Shown: positions 1-6,670, counted from the stretch's first letter. The stretch: 7,411 bases of DNA from an uncultured Clostridia bacterium (GCA_946610835.1 CAMOCU010000044.1:1-7411); one strand, 5' to 3'. The notes: a model not told the origin generated them from the letters alone. A program made the numbers and translations.

Positions 1-1153
1 TGACGATCAGCTTGTGCTGCAGCGTCGGGCACTTCGGCGCGGCGAGATCGACCTGATGCGCTGTGTCGCCGTCCGCCGTGCAGAGCACCGCGGTAACGCC
101 CGCTTTGTTGAAACGGTATTCAAAATCATGCTCCTGCAGCTGATTGGTGGCAGGAATAGCGATTGCACCGAGCTTGTTCAGCCCCATCATGGCGAACCAG
201 AACTGGTAGTGCCGCTTGAGCACCAGCAGCACGCGGTCGCCCTTTTGGATGCCGAGGGATTTGAAATAGTTCGCACATTGTGCGGACGCCTTTTTGATGT
301 CGCGGAAGGTGAAGCGGCGTTCGGTTTTGTCGCGGGAGATGTGCAGCATGGCGAGTTTTTCCGGCTCGCGCGCCGCCAGCGCGTCCACAAGATCGAACGC
401 AAAGTTGAACCGTTCCGTATTTTTAAATGTGATGGAAAGGGGCGTGCCCTTGTCGTTTTCCATCACGTCGATATATTTTTGCCAGATGCGCTCTTTGGTG
501 TCGCGCTCGCGAATGATCGGCTTTTCTTCGACCGTGCCGCTGTGCGTCAGTTCCGGGATCGGCTCGCCGGATGGATTGAGCACGATGGCGTAGAACAGAC
601 AATCCTGACCGCCGACAGCAATCATGCCGTGCGGCATGTCGCTGTTGAAGTAAATACTATCGCCCGGGCCGAGCGTTTCCTTGTGTTCGCCGACCTGCAC
701 GGTGAGCTTGCCCTCAATGACGATGTCCAGCTCCTGCCCGGCGTGGGTTGTCAGTTCAATGTCGCGCAGCTGCGCTCTTTCATCGTAAACACTGCGCACC
801 AGCAGGGGATCCGCGATACGGTTCTGGAACGCGTAGGCGAGATTATAATACGTCATGCCGTGCGCGTTGGCGACTTTTTGACCCTTTCCGGAGCGGGTCA
901 CGGTATAGGACGTGAGCGTGGGGCTCTGGCCTTCGATAATATCTGTGACGTCCACACCCAGCGCCATGGCGCAGCGGTACAGAAAAGCAAAGTTCAGATC
1001 GCTTTTGCCATCCTCGCAGCGCAGGTACTCTTCCTCGGAGACGCCGGTTTTTTCCGCCATGACAGCGACTTCGACACCTTCGATCTCACGCAGAGCGCGG
1101 ATACGCCCCGCCATCTCCTGAATTTTAAAATCCAGACCTGTCATTTGACTCAT
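1..1153 (-). CDS. XRE-HTH / cupin / AMP-forming acyl-CoA synthetase fusion, 3' end outside window
   Basis: An open frame of 384 codons runs from an ATG at 1153 to the left edge without a stop. The start is preceded by GGAG ten bases upstream; a second in-frame ATG follows three codons later. Residues about 11-73 look like an XRE-type helix-turn-helix (IRALREIEGV, MAEKTGVSEEEYLRCEDG, LGVDVTDIIEG). Residues about 130-192 form a cupin_2 barrel (LTTHAGQELDIVIEGKL, LGPGDSIYF, MPHGM). From about residue 248 the sequence matches the N-terminal domain of AMP-forming acyl-CoA synthetases of the medium/branched-chain type (FNFAFDLVDALA, GIQKGDRVLLVL, FWFAMMGLNKLGAIAIPATN). The family converts an acid, ATP and CoA to acyl-CoA, AMP and PPi in the cytoplasm. 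The P-loop, adenylate and CoA motifs lie outside the window, so activity and substrate cannot be judged. XRE-cupin regulators are commonly separate proteins; here no stop or frameshift separates the domains. A T-box leader directly precedes the gene. Confidence 0.9.
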   Translation of the reverse strand, partial: MSQMTGLDFKIQEMAGRIRALREIEGVEVAVMAEKTGVSEEEYLRCEDGKSDLNFAFLYRCAMALGVDVTDIIEGQSPTLTSYTVTRSGKGQKVANAHGMTYYNLAYAFQNRIADPLLVRSVYDERAQLRDIELTTHAGQELDIVIEGKLTVQVGEHKETLGPGDSIYFNSDMPHGMIAVGGQDCLFYAIVLNPSGEPIPELTHSGTVEEKPIIRERDTKERIWQKYIDVMENDKGTPLSITFKNTERFNFAFDLVDALAAREPEKLAMLHISRDKTERRFTFRDIKKASAQCANYFKSLGIQKGDRVLLVLKRHYQFWFAMMGLNKLGAIAIPATNQLQEHDFEYRFNKAGVTAVLCTADGDTAHQVDLAAPKCPTLQHKLIV

Positions 1154-1178
1154 TGTACATACACTCCATTCCGGGACG

Positions 1179-1218
1179 AAAAAAAGCTCGTCCCAAAGAT
1201 GATGACTTTGAGACGAGC
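1179..1218 (-). terminator. T-box intrinsic terminator
   Basis: On the minus strand GCTCGTCTCAAAG (1218-1206) pairs with CTTTGGGACGAGC (1198-1186) as a 13-bp stem with one wobble pair and a 7-base loop. Seven U follow at 1185-1179. It ends 25 bases before the start codon of the synthetase fusion. It is the off-state of the riboswitch, and it may also end transcripts reading through from the upstream five-gene cluster, which has no visible terminator of its own. Confidence 0.93.
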
Positions 1219-1450
1219 ACAATCTTCTGCACCCGCGGTACCACTCAAATTGCGGATCGCTCCGCCACTCTCAGGGTCTGGCAACCCCTATGCATTCACG
1301 CAGCCATAACGGGGAGGGTCTACTCACGCGGCGCTTTCTTCCTCCCGGCTCGGAAGCTACAACCCAAAAACGGTGTCTGCCGGCATTTCACCATCCGCCG
1401 GCTCTCTGCGAGGCCTGTTTTTGCGCCCTCTTCGTCAACGCCTTTAAAGT
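1179..1450 (-). promoter_or_regulatory. T-box riboswitch leader, tRNA-responsive; specifier probably GUA (Val)
   Basis: The transcribed leader, about 270 nt, shows the T-box parts in order. Stem I base: GGC (1442-1440) and GAAG (1433-1430) pair with CUUC (1356-1353) and GCC (1349-1347). The upper helix is CAAAAAC (1423-1417) with GUUUUUG (1371-1365). The distal arm at 1407-1379 carries AGAGAGCCGGC and GGUGAAA. The specifier strand between the helices reads GGUUGUAG. In well-known T-boxes the triplet is followed by one purine and then the CUUC strand, which gives GUA (1360-1358, Val); shifting by one gives UGU (1361-1359, Cys). The 14-base T-box GAGUGGUACCGCGG is at 1246-1233. The antiterminator pairs UUUGAG (1249-1244) with CUCAAA (1212-1207) around the UGGUACC bulge that binds the tRNA acceptor end. 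CUCAAA is also part of the terminator stem, so the two structures exclude each other. Uncharged tRNA should allow readthrough into the synthetase fusion. Confidence 0.95.
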
Positions 1451-1456
1451 GAATCC

Positions 1457-1485
1457 ATTGTAGCACGGTCGAAAACGGATGTCAA
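1457..1485 (-). promoter_or_regulatory. Sigma-A type promoter of the T-box leader
   Basis: On the minus strand a perfect -35 TTGACA (1485-1480) and a -10 TACAAT (1462-1457) are separated by exactly 17 bases. The predicted start is near 1450, just before Stem I. The -35 box begins 11 bases after the stop codon of the phosphodiesterase gene. Confidence 0.9.
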
Positions 1486-1496
1486 GAGTTTTTTGA

Positions 1497-2465
1497 TTAT
1501 AAAATCGGTTTGTTGGACGTCAGGAATGTGTAGCGCTCATGGATCGTGCAGCGGCCGTGATCGAGATTGTATCCGCCGTGGTCGGTGGTGATGAGCACAA
1601 GCCAGTCTTCCTGATCGTATGTTTCGCGCGCGCGCAGCGTGCGGAGAATCTGTATGCCGCTGTTTTCGGCGTCGGCAAAGGCTTTGGCATATTTTTTGTT
1701 CCATGCGCCGAAGCCGGAGGAGTGTCCTTCGTGATCGGTGTACTCGAGAATGGAGAAGATGAAATCCGTGCAGTCTTTTTGCGCCAGATCCTTCAGAACA
1801 TTGTCCAGCGTGCCCGCGTCGTCGTCCGCATGTACAAAGTGTGTGTTGATGTTGTTTTCCTCCACATATTTTTTCTCGGGATAATATGTGGTGAGCGGAT
1901 GGCTGAAATGGCCGCTCCAGGAGATATAAAACGCAGAACTGTCGACTGTACCGTTCTGCACGAGCGTGGTCAGCAGCGTCAGATGGTCGTTGGATTTCGG
2001 CTGTCCGTTGTTGCGGATGCCGTGCACGTCCGCCCATTCTCCGGTGAGCATCGAACACCAGCCGGGCGCGGTGGACGTGGCTTGCGTGTTGAGCGCCGGA
2101 TAGTTGACGCCTCCGCAGTAGGTCAGGATCGTCTGGCCGCCGTTTTCAGTGAGATTGAGGATCGCGCTTGTTTCGGCGGATTCAGCCAGCGCAAGCGTAT
2201 CTGCGCGGCAGCCGTCGTAGCCGATCACCAGCACCTTCTTTTCTTTTCCGTCGGGGGAGGGCGTGGTCAGATGGTCGCGGATCATGGAGTACACCTTGGT
2301 CTGGGGCAGCGCGTCTTCCATGGCGTTGGAAAAAATATCCATATTCCGGACACGGTCGGTGTATTTTTCGGGCGTGTCCCAGCTGTTGGTGCCGACCAAA
2401 GAGCCGGTTACCATCAGAAAAAAGGTAACGATGGTTGCAATAATACGTTGTACGATCAGATTCAT
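1497..2465 (-). CDS. Secreted or membrane-anchored alkaline-phosphatase-superfamily phosphodiesterase
   Basis: A 322-residue protein. The start ATG at 2465 has AAAGGA about nine bases upstream. Residues 1-25 are a hydrophobic export signal or anchor (IIATIVTFFLMVTGSLVG), so the enzyme probably acts outside the membrane. The rest fits the nucleotide pyrophosphatase/phosphodiesterase branch of the alkaline phosphatase superfamily. A metal aspartate is in GYDGCRADT (D84). The nucleophile threonine is probably T132 in STAPGWCSMLTG, followed by HGI at 149. The remaining metal ligands are D244 and H248 in YTDHEGHSSG, D295-H296 in TTDHGG, and H303. The substrate (nucleotide, phospholipid head group or glycan phosphate) cannot be told. 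The chain ends only about 19 residues after H303, without the DIAPT-like C-terminal segment often seen in the superfamily, so it is a short member or slightly truncated. It is last in the cluster, 46 bases after the YhcH-family gene. Confidence 0.85.
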   Translation of the reverse strand: MNLIVQRIIATIVTFFLMVTGSLVGTNSWDTPEKYTDRVRNMDIFSNAMEDALPQTKVYSMIRDHLTTPSPDGKEKKVLVIGYDGCRADTLALAESAETSAILNLTENGGQTILTYCGGVNYPALNTQATSTAPGWCSMLTGEWADVHGIRNNGQPKSNDHLTLLTTLVQNGTVDSSAFYISWSGHFSHPLTTYYPEKKYVEENNINTHFVHADDDAGTLDNVLKDLAQKDCTDFIFSILEYTDHEGHSSGFGAWNKKYAKAFADAENSGIQILRTLRARETYDQEDWLVLITTDHGGYNLDHGRCTIHERYTFLTSNKPIL

Positions 2466-2511
2466 GGTTTACATCCTTTCAAAGTGTGTTTGCAGAAAAT
2501 GCGGCGTTTCT

Positions 2512-2970
2512 TCAGATGGCGATTTTGACGACGATTTTGGTCACGCGCCTGTCCTTTCCGGTATACAGGCAAGGCATATGCGCATCCTGCGGCAAAAGCA
2601 GTGCGCCGACGCCCGCAGGCAAAACGGCCTCGGTCACGATTTCGCCCGTGTAAAAAGCGATGTCGCCGCCTTTGGAATATTCCTCGCTTGTCTCGTGCAG
2701 CGCATCACCCAGCGGCGCCCAGCCGATGGCCTCCTCGCCGGAAAGCACGACTTGCAGGTCGGCGTATTTCCGATGCGCTTCAAATTGCGCGCCCTCGCGA
2801 TCACGCGCGTCATATGTAGAGATATTGGCGAAGATCCGATCGCCGTCGATGGTGTAGCTGCCGTCCGGCTTCGGCGCGTCAAGGCACTTCCGGACGAATT
2901 CCAAAGCGCTGTCCAGTCCCGGCAGAACGGATGTGTATTGCGAAAAATCAGAAATGGTATCGAGGATCAT
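2512..2970 (-). CDS. YhcH/YjgK/YiaL family protein (cupin-fold sugar anomerase/isomerase type)
   Basis: A 152-residue protein, the usual length of this family (formerly DUF386). Conserved polar residues are visible: E64 and H66 in FEAHRKYADLQ, D71 and Q73 in the same motif, GEE at 78-80, and the LLPQDAHMPCLY motif with H131, followed by K145. These match the metal/ligand pocket of the family. The best-studied relative, E. coli YhcH (NanQ), acts as an N-acetylneuraminate anomerase, and others sit with sugar-acid catabolism. There are no sugar genes nearby, so the substrate is open. The start ATG at 2970 overlaps the lgt stop by four bases (ATGA) and has AAGGAG about eight bases upstream, so translation is probably coupled to lgt. 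Cytoplasmic; no signal or membrane segment is seen. Confidence 0.9.
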   Translation of the reverse strand: MILDTISDFSQYTSVLPGLDSALEFVRKCLDAPKPDGSYTIDGDRIFANISTYDARDREGAQFEAHRKYADLQVVLSGEEAIGWAPLGDALHETSEEYSKGGDIAFYTGEIVTEAVLPAGVGALLLPQDAHMPCLYTGKDRRVTKIVVKIAI

Positions 2971-3923
2971 GCTTGGCTCTCCTTGTTTCTTTTTTTCATT
3001 GCCGCTGTGGGGTCAGAATAAAAATCAATGCCGTCGATGGGTTTCGGATGGCGCACGGCGCGGATCCAGAAAAAGACCAGCAGAAACAGGCACACGCACG
3101 CGAGCGCAATGCTCAGTATTTGGGACACACGCAGTGCGCCGATGTACAGGCTGTCTGTACGCAGCCCTTCCACAAACGCCCGCTCCGCACCGTACCACAC
3201 GCCGTAAGCGAGGAACATCTGGCCGCTGAATTTACGCATCTTGCGGCAGAGAATGTACAGCACCAGCACACCCAGCAGGCACCACAGCGATTCGTACAGA
3301 AACGTCGGATGCACATACGCCTTATCCTGCAGTGTGCCGGCCTGCACATGGATTCCGCGTGCTTCAAAATCGGCCTGATGCAGCAGTATGTACCGCATGG
3401 TCTTTTCGCTCCACATGCCCCACGGCAGATCGGTGTTGACGCCGAATGCCTCCTGATTGGCAAAATTGCCCCAGCGGCCGATGCCCTGCCCGACCAGCAG
3501 GGAAATGCCTGCGCAATCCAGCAGATTCAGAAAGTTCAGCTTGCGCACGCGGCAGGTGACAAACGCTGCCGTCAGCCCGCCGATGATACCGCCGTAAATG
3601 GCCAGCCCGCCGTGCCAGATCCGCAGGATCTCCAGCGGATCGGCGGCATAGCTTTTCCATTCAAACGCGCAGTAATACAGCCGCGCGCAGAGAATGCCGA
3701 ATACCGTGCCGTAAATCAGCACGTCCATCATTTTGTCCAGACTCATTTTCCATGTGTATGCGATCCGTCCGCCCAGCAGCGCCGCAAGGACAAAGCCGAA
3801 CGCAATGATTGCGCCGTACCAGTGGATGGTGAACGAATGGCCGAACAGTTCAAATTGCGCCAGAACGGAGCTGACAGGGATCGCGCGGGACAGCCCTTTG
3901 AAATATACATCTACCTGATCCAT
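2967..3923 (-). CDS. lgt: Prolipoprotein diacylglyceryl transferase
   Basis: Integral membrane enzyme that transfers diacylglyceryl from phosphatidylglycerol to the lipobox cysteine of prelipoproteins, the first step of lipoprotein maturation. The 318-residue protein starts at the ATG at 3923 (MDQVDVYFKG), with GGAGGG five bases upstream and only one base after the preceding stop. The frame stays open further upstream, but that stretch is shadow of the ymfH-like gene. Family hallmarks are present: HGGL with H104, the Lgt signature GQGIGRWGNFANQEAFG (residues 146-161, with essential R150 and N156), HPTFLYES at 205-212, and ERAFVEGLRTDSLY with R248 and R255. About seven hydrophobic helices are spread from residue 35 to 287. 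A charged C-terminal tail of about 30 residues (PKPIDGIDFYSDPT, then KKRNKESQA) extends beyond the last helix. Confidence 0.97.
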   Translation of the reverse strand: MDQVDVYFKGLSRAIPVSSVLAQFELFGHSFTIHWYGAIIAFGFVLAALLGGRIAYTWKMSLDKMMDVLIYGTVFGILCARLYYCAFEWKSYAADPLEILRIWHGGLAIYGGIIGGLTAAFVTCRVRKLNFLNLLDCAGISLLVGQGIGRWGNFANQEAFGVNTDLPWGMWSEKTMRYILLHQADFEARGIHVQAGTLQDKAYVHPTFLYESLWCLLGVLVLYILCRKMRKFSGQMFLAYGVWYGAERAFVEGLRTDSLYIGALRVSQILSIALACVCLFLLVFFWIRAVRHPKPIDGIDFYSDPTAAMKKRNKESQA

Positions 3924-3924
3924 A

Positions 3925-5208
3925 TCAGCCCTCCGCGCCGGCAGGGAGGATAACGGACAGCGCCGTGCTGTCTTCCTCCAGAATTTCGCCCAGACGTGCG
4001 TTGACATCCCCGAGTGTAACCGTTCGGCACAGTTCGAGCGCGTCAAACAGGCTGTTTCCGGCAAAAAATGTTTGCGCCATCTCCACCGCAAGATCATCCA
4101 CGTCGTTAAAGCGCATAATCATCCGGCCGTACAGCTTACGCCGCGCCTGTTCGAAGCTTTGCGCGTCGATGCCGGTTTTGCGGATTGCGGCAATGGCACT
4201 GCGGATCTCTTCGGCTGCGCGAAGCGGATCGGCGGACTCACCGGTAAATTCACAGTCTGCATACCCGAATCCGTAAAAATACTGACTGCCGAAGCCGGTG
4301 TTGATCAGATTTTCCTCCAGCAGATGCGTATACAGTGCGGAAGCGCGTCCCGCAATGGCTTCGAGCGCGATCTCGGTGCAGAGGATCTCTTTGGCTGAAC
4401 GCTCGGGCGAGGGGATGCGCTCTTTATATCCGAGTGCAAAGGACGGCGTGCTTACGGGCAGGCGCTCCTCGATATACGTTTGTTTCGGCTCGCACGGCTC
4501 CGGAACGTATTCGCGCTGCGCCATTTTACCTTCCGTCGGCCGGAGCATTCTGTCAGCGACCTCCAGCACATCCTCTGCTGTTGCGCCGCCTGCGACGCAC
4601 AGTACCATGTTGTGCAGGTTGTAAAAGTTGCGGTAACAGCCGTACAGCAGGTCAGCGGAGATTTGCGCAATCGTCTGTTCCGTTCCGGCAATGTCGATGC
4701 GCACGGGATGGTGGTGATACAGCGCGCGCAGCAGGTTGAATTCGACCTCCCAGTCGGCGGAATCGCGGTACATGCGAATCTCCTGGCCGATGATGCCCTG
4801 CTCTTTGCGGACGGTTTCCTCCGTGAAGTAGGGAGACTGGACGAAATCAAGCAGAATTTCCAGATTCTCTTTGAAGTTGGATGCGGCGGAGAAGAGATAC
4901 GCCGTCATGTCAAAGGATGTGAAGGCGTTGGCGCTGGCACCGGTTTTGGCAAAACGCTCAAAAGCATCCAAATCTTCGCTCTCAAAAAGCTTGTGCTCCA
5001 AAAAGTGCGCTGTGCCCTCCGGAATAACGGCGAAGGAACCGTCGCTCTGTTCGATGCGCGTGTCAATGGAGCCGTATTTGGTTGCAAACAGCGCGAAGCT
5101 GCTCTTGTATCCTTCCTTATGCAGTACACGGATCGTCAGCCCGGACGGGTGACGGATCTCGCGGAAGCTTTCGCCCAGCAGAGCGTCGGCATACAATGTG
5201 TCATGCAT
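3925..5208 (-). CDS. ymfH: M16 family zinc peptidase, YmfH-like (catalytic partner)
   Basis: The protein is 427 residues from the ATG at 5208 (MHDTLYADAL). This start has a GGGG stretch about nine bases upstream and fits the family length. A TTG eight codons earlier would give a longer form but has no clear ribosome site. The inverted zinc motif HFLEH is at residues 68-72 (H68, E71 base, H72), and the third ligand is probably E143 in GIIGQEIRMYRD. The M16 features ANAFTSFDMTAYLF (93-106) and the following helical domain are intact. It overlaps the preceding ymfF-like gene by eight bases and ends one base before lgt. In Bacillus the YmfF/YmfH pair lies near the gene for the EF-P 5-aminopentanol reductase YmfI, and databases link the pair to that modification; related pairs process peptide products such as subtilosin (AlbE/AlbF). 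The true substrate here is unknown. Confidence 0.92.
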   Translation of the reverse strand: MHDTLYADALLGESFREIRHPSGLTIRVLHKEGYKSSFALFATKYGSIDTRIEQSDGSFAVIPEGTAHFLEHKLFESEDLDAFERFAKTGASANAFTSFDMTAYLFSAASNFKENLEILLDFVQSPYFTEETVRKEQGIIGQEIRMYRDSADWEVEFNLLRALYHHHPVRIDIAGTEQTIAQISADLLYGCYRNFYNLHNMVLCVAGGATAEDVLEVADRMLRPTEGKMAQREYVPEPCEPKQTYIEERLPVSTPSFALGYKERIPSPERSAKEILCTEIALEAIAGRASALYTHLLEENLINTGFGSQYFYGFGYADCEFTGESADPLRAAEEIRSAIAAIRKTGIDAQSFEQARRKLYGRMIMRFNDVDDLAVEMAQTFFAGNSLFDALELCRTVTLGDVNARLGEILEEDSTALSVILPAGAEG

Positions 5209-6484
5209 GATCGTTTTCCCCCGTTCCTGCAAGCATAAAGACCGTGTCCAGCGTCATTTTTTCGGCGGCGGGACGAATCTGTTCGAGCTGCACGGCCGCA
5301 TATTCGCGGATGCGCTGCTCCGGCGTTTTGAGTGACGGACGGAACATTTGCTGCACGTACCAGCTGCACAGCATGTCCGGTGCGTCGTTGTAACTGCGGA
5401 TCGAATCGCACAGCGAGCGAATGGAACTGTTGAACATCTCTTGCGTGAACTGTCCGGTGCGCATTTCCTCGAGCTGGGCAAGGATCGCCTCGCGCGCTTT
5501 ATCCTCGTTTTCTGTTTCGATGCCGCTGGCTACAAGCAGGATGCCCTTGTCACGGTTCAGACGCGCACGGCAGTAGTAACAAAGACTCATTTTTTCACGC
5601 ACAACAGAGAAAAGTTTGGAATATGTGCCGCCGCCGAAAATATCGGTCATGACGGAAATTGCCGGATCCATGTCGTCCGCATTCGTCATTCCGCAGCGAA
5701 AGCCCAGCACGAGCGTACCCTGCATGAGCGCCTGCGTTTCGCGAACGGTTTTGACCTCTTGCGCATCGGGGATGAAACAGGTGTGCAGCGGCGCGACATG
5801 ACGTTCGATCGGCGCGAACCGGCTGCGCAGAAGCGACTCCACCTGTTCCGCACCGCCCCCGGCGCACAGCGTGACCTGAATCGTTGCGCTGTCCAGCACT
5901 TCGCGCCACGCGGCATATACGCGCTCGCCGGTCAGGGAGCGGATCTGCGCCTCGGTGCCGTATCGGTTGCGGCCAAACGGTTCGTCCGCACACATGATCT
6001 CCTGGCAGCGGCGGCGGGCATACACGCCCTTGTCGTCGTCTTCGGAGCGCATGCGTTCGAGCAGCAGGCGCTTTTCAGCTTCCACATTCTGTTCGGGAAA
6101 GCACCCGTCTGCATTCAAATTCGGCGCGAACAGCAAATCGCACAAAAGCTTTGCTGCCTCGGCGGTGATGCTCTCGCCGCCCAGCGCAAAGCGGTCGTCA
6201 ATGGTGTTGATGGTCAGCTCCAGAATCTGAACCTCGCCCATTTTGCGCACGCCGGCGCCCAAGGCCGCGCCGTACAGCGTGTCCAGATGCCCGCTCAGCG
6301 TCCGAAAATCGGAATACTCCCGGCACGAACGCCGCAGCAGAAACGGCAGCAGCGCCCGTGCGGCAATATCGCCCTCGAGCGGCAGCGCCATGCTGACAAT
6401 GAGCCGGTTGGTTTTAAAACGGCCGGTCTGCACGGCGCAAAGCCGTACGCCGTCCGCGATGGGAATCAGGATCGGATCAGCCAT
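5201..6484 (-). CDS. ymfF: M16 family peptidase-like protein, YmfF-like (non-catalytic partner)
   Basis: The protein is 427 residues from the ATG at 6484 (MADPILIPIA), chosen because a strong AGGAGG lies ten bases upstream. The frame continues to 6565, but that stretch is the promoter and leader. The fold is M16: an N-terminal half and a C-terminal half with FGGGTYSKLFSVVREKMSL (283-301, R296) and Y303, which in M16 enzymes holds the substrate. The HxxEH zinc motif is missing: the matching stretch reads LLPFLLRRSCREY (residues 45-57). The subunit is therefore probably inactive alone and works as a heterodimer with the downstream ymfH-like protein, whose HFLEH is intact. It is the first gene of the cluster, and its end overlaps the next gene by eight bases, suggesting coupled synthesis. 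Confidence 0.92.
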   Translation of the reverse strand: MADPILIPIADGVRLCAVQTGRFKTNRLIVSMALPLEGDIAARALLPFLLRRSCREYSDFRTLSGHLDTLYGAALGAGVRKMGEVQILELTINTIDDRFALGGESITAEAAKLLCDLLFAPNLNADGCFPEQNVEAEKRLLLERMRSEDDDKGVYARRRCQEIMCADEPFGRNRYGTEAQIRSLTGERVYAAWREVLDSATIQVTLCAGGGAEQVESLLRSRFAPIERHVAPLHTCFIPDAQEVKTVRETQALMQGTLVLGFRCGMTNADDMDPAISVMTDIFGGGTYSKLFSVVREKMSLCYYCRARLNRDKGILLVASGIETENEDKAREAILAQLEEMRTGQFTQEMFNSSIRSLCDSIRSYNDAPDMLCSWYVQQMFRPSLKTPEQRIREYAAVQLEQIRPAAEKMTLDTVFMLAGTGENDHA

Positions 6485-6494
6485 ATATCCAATA

Positions 6495-6500
6495 CCTCCT
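6495..6500 (-). promoter_or_regulatory. Ribosome binding site that fixes the ymfF-like start
   Basis: AGGAGG on the minus strand, within AAAAGGAGGTATT, ten bases before the ATG at 6484. It is the strongest Shine-Dalgarno site in the cluster and rules out the longer open frame starting at 6565. Confidence 0.9.
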
Positions 6501-6536
6501 TTTGGTTCCTTGAATACAATGTTATATGGATATATT

Positions 6537-6565
6537 ATTATACATCTATCCCGCGGTAAATTCAA
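6537..6565 (-). promoter_or_regulatory. Promoter of the ymfF-ymfH-lgt-yhcH-phosphodiesterase cluster
   Basis: On the minus strand a -35 TTGAAT (6565-6560) and a perfect -10 TATAAT (6542-6537) are 17 bases apart. The expected start is near 6530, giving a leader of about 46 nt with no obvious attenuator. No strong second promoter was noticed inside the five-gene cluster. Confidence 0.85.
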
Positions 6566-6632
6566 GGTACATTTTGCTTGAGTTTCCGTATGACCGCAAA
6601 CAAAGAATAAAATGAGGACAAAACCTTTGATA

Positions 6633-6641
6633 TGGTATAAT
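6633..6641 (+). promoter_or_regulatory. Extended -10 promoter, divergent to the cluster
   Basis: TGGTATAAT combines a perfect -10 TATAAT (6636-6641) with the TGn extension. The -35 region about 17 bases upstream (around 6613-6618, TGAGGA) is poor, as is common for extended -10 promoters. It points towards the small gene at 6869. The intervening 161-bp element separates them; without it the leader would be about 60 bases. Confidence 0.6.
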
Positions 6642-6670
6642 TAAGTCGTCCAAAACCAAAACATACCTAA

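Noticed and set aside
14..1309. Long plus-strand open frame (431 codons) covering the left end.
   Set aside because: It is antisense to the synthetase fusion and T-box leader, which have clear domain and RNA signals; the plus-strand translation shows no recognisable domain or ribosome site.
1539..2528. Plus-strand open frame of 329 codons opposite the phosphodiesterase gene.
   Set aside because: The minus strand carries all metal-ligand motifs, an export signal and a ribosome site; the opposite frame is a GC-driven shadow.
3924..4097. 58-residue N-terminal extension of Lgt in the open frame.
   Set aside because: It is arginine-rich shadow sequence over the ymfH-like gene end; the ATG at 3923 has GGAGGG at proper spacing and begins the family's normal N-terminus.
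5209..5232. TTG start for the ymfH-like protein, eight residues longer.
   Set aside because: A rare start without a clear ribosome site; the ATG at 5208 gives the usual family length and a sensible overlap with the upstream gene.
5348..6559. Plus-strand open frame of 403 codons opposite the ymfF-like gene.
   Set aside because: No domain, no good start signal, and it runs through the minus-strand promoter; a shadow of the M16 gene.
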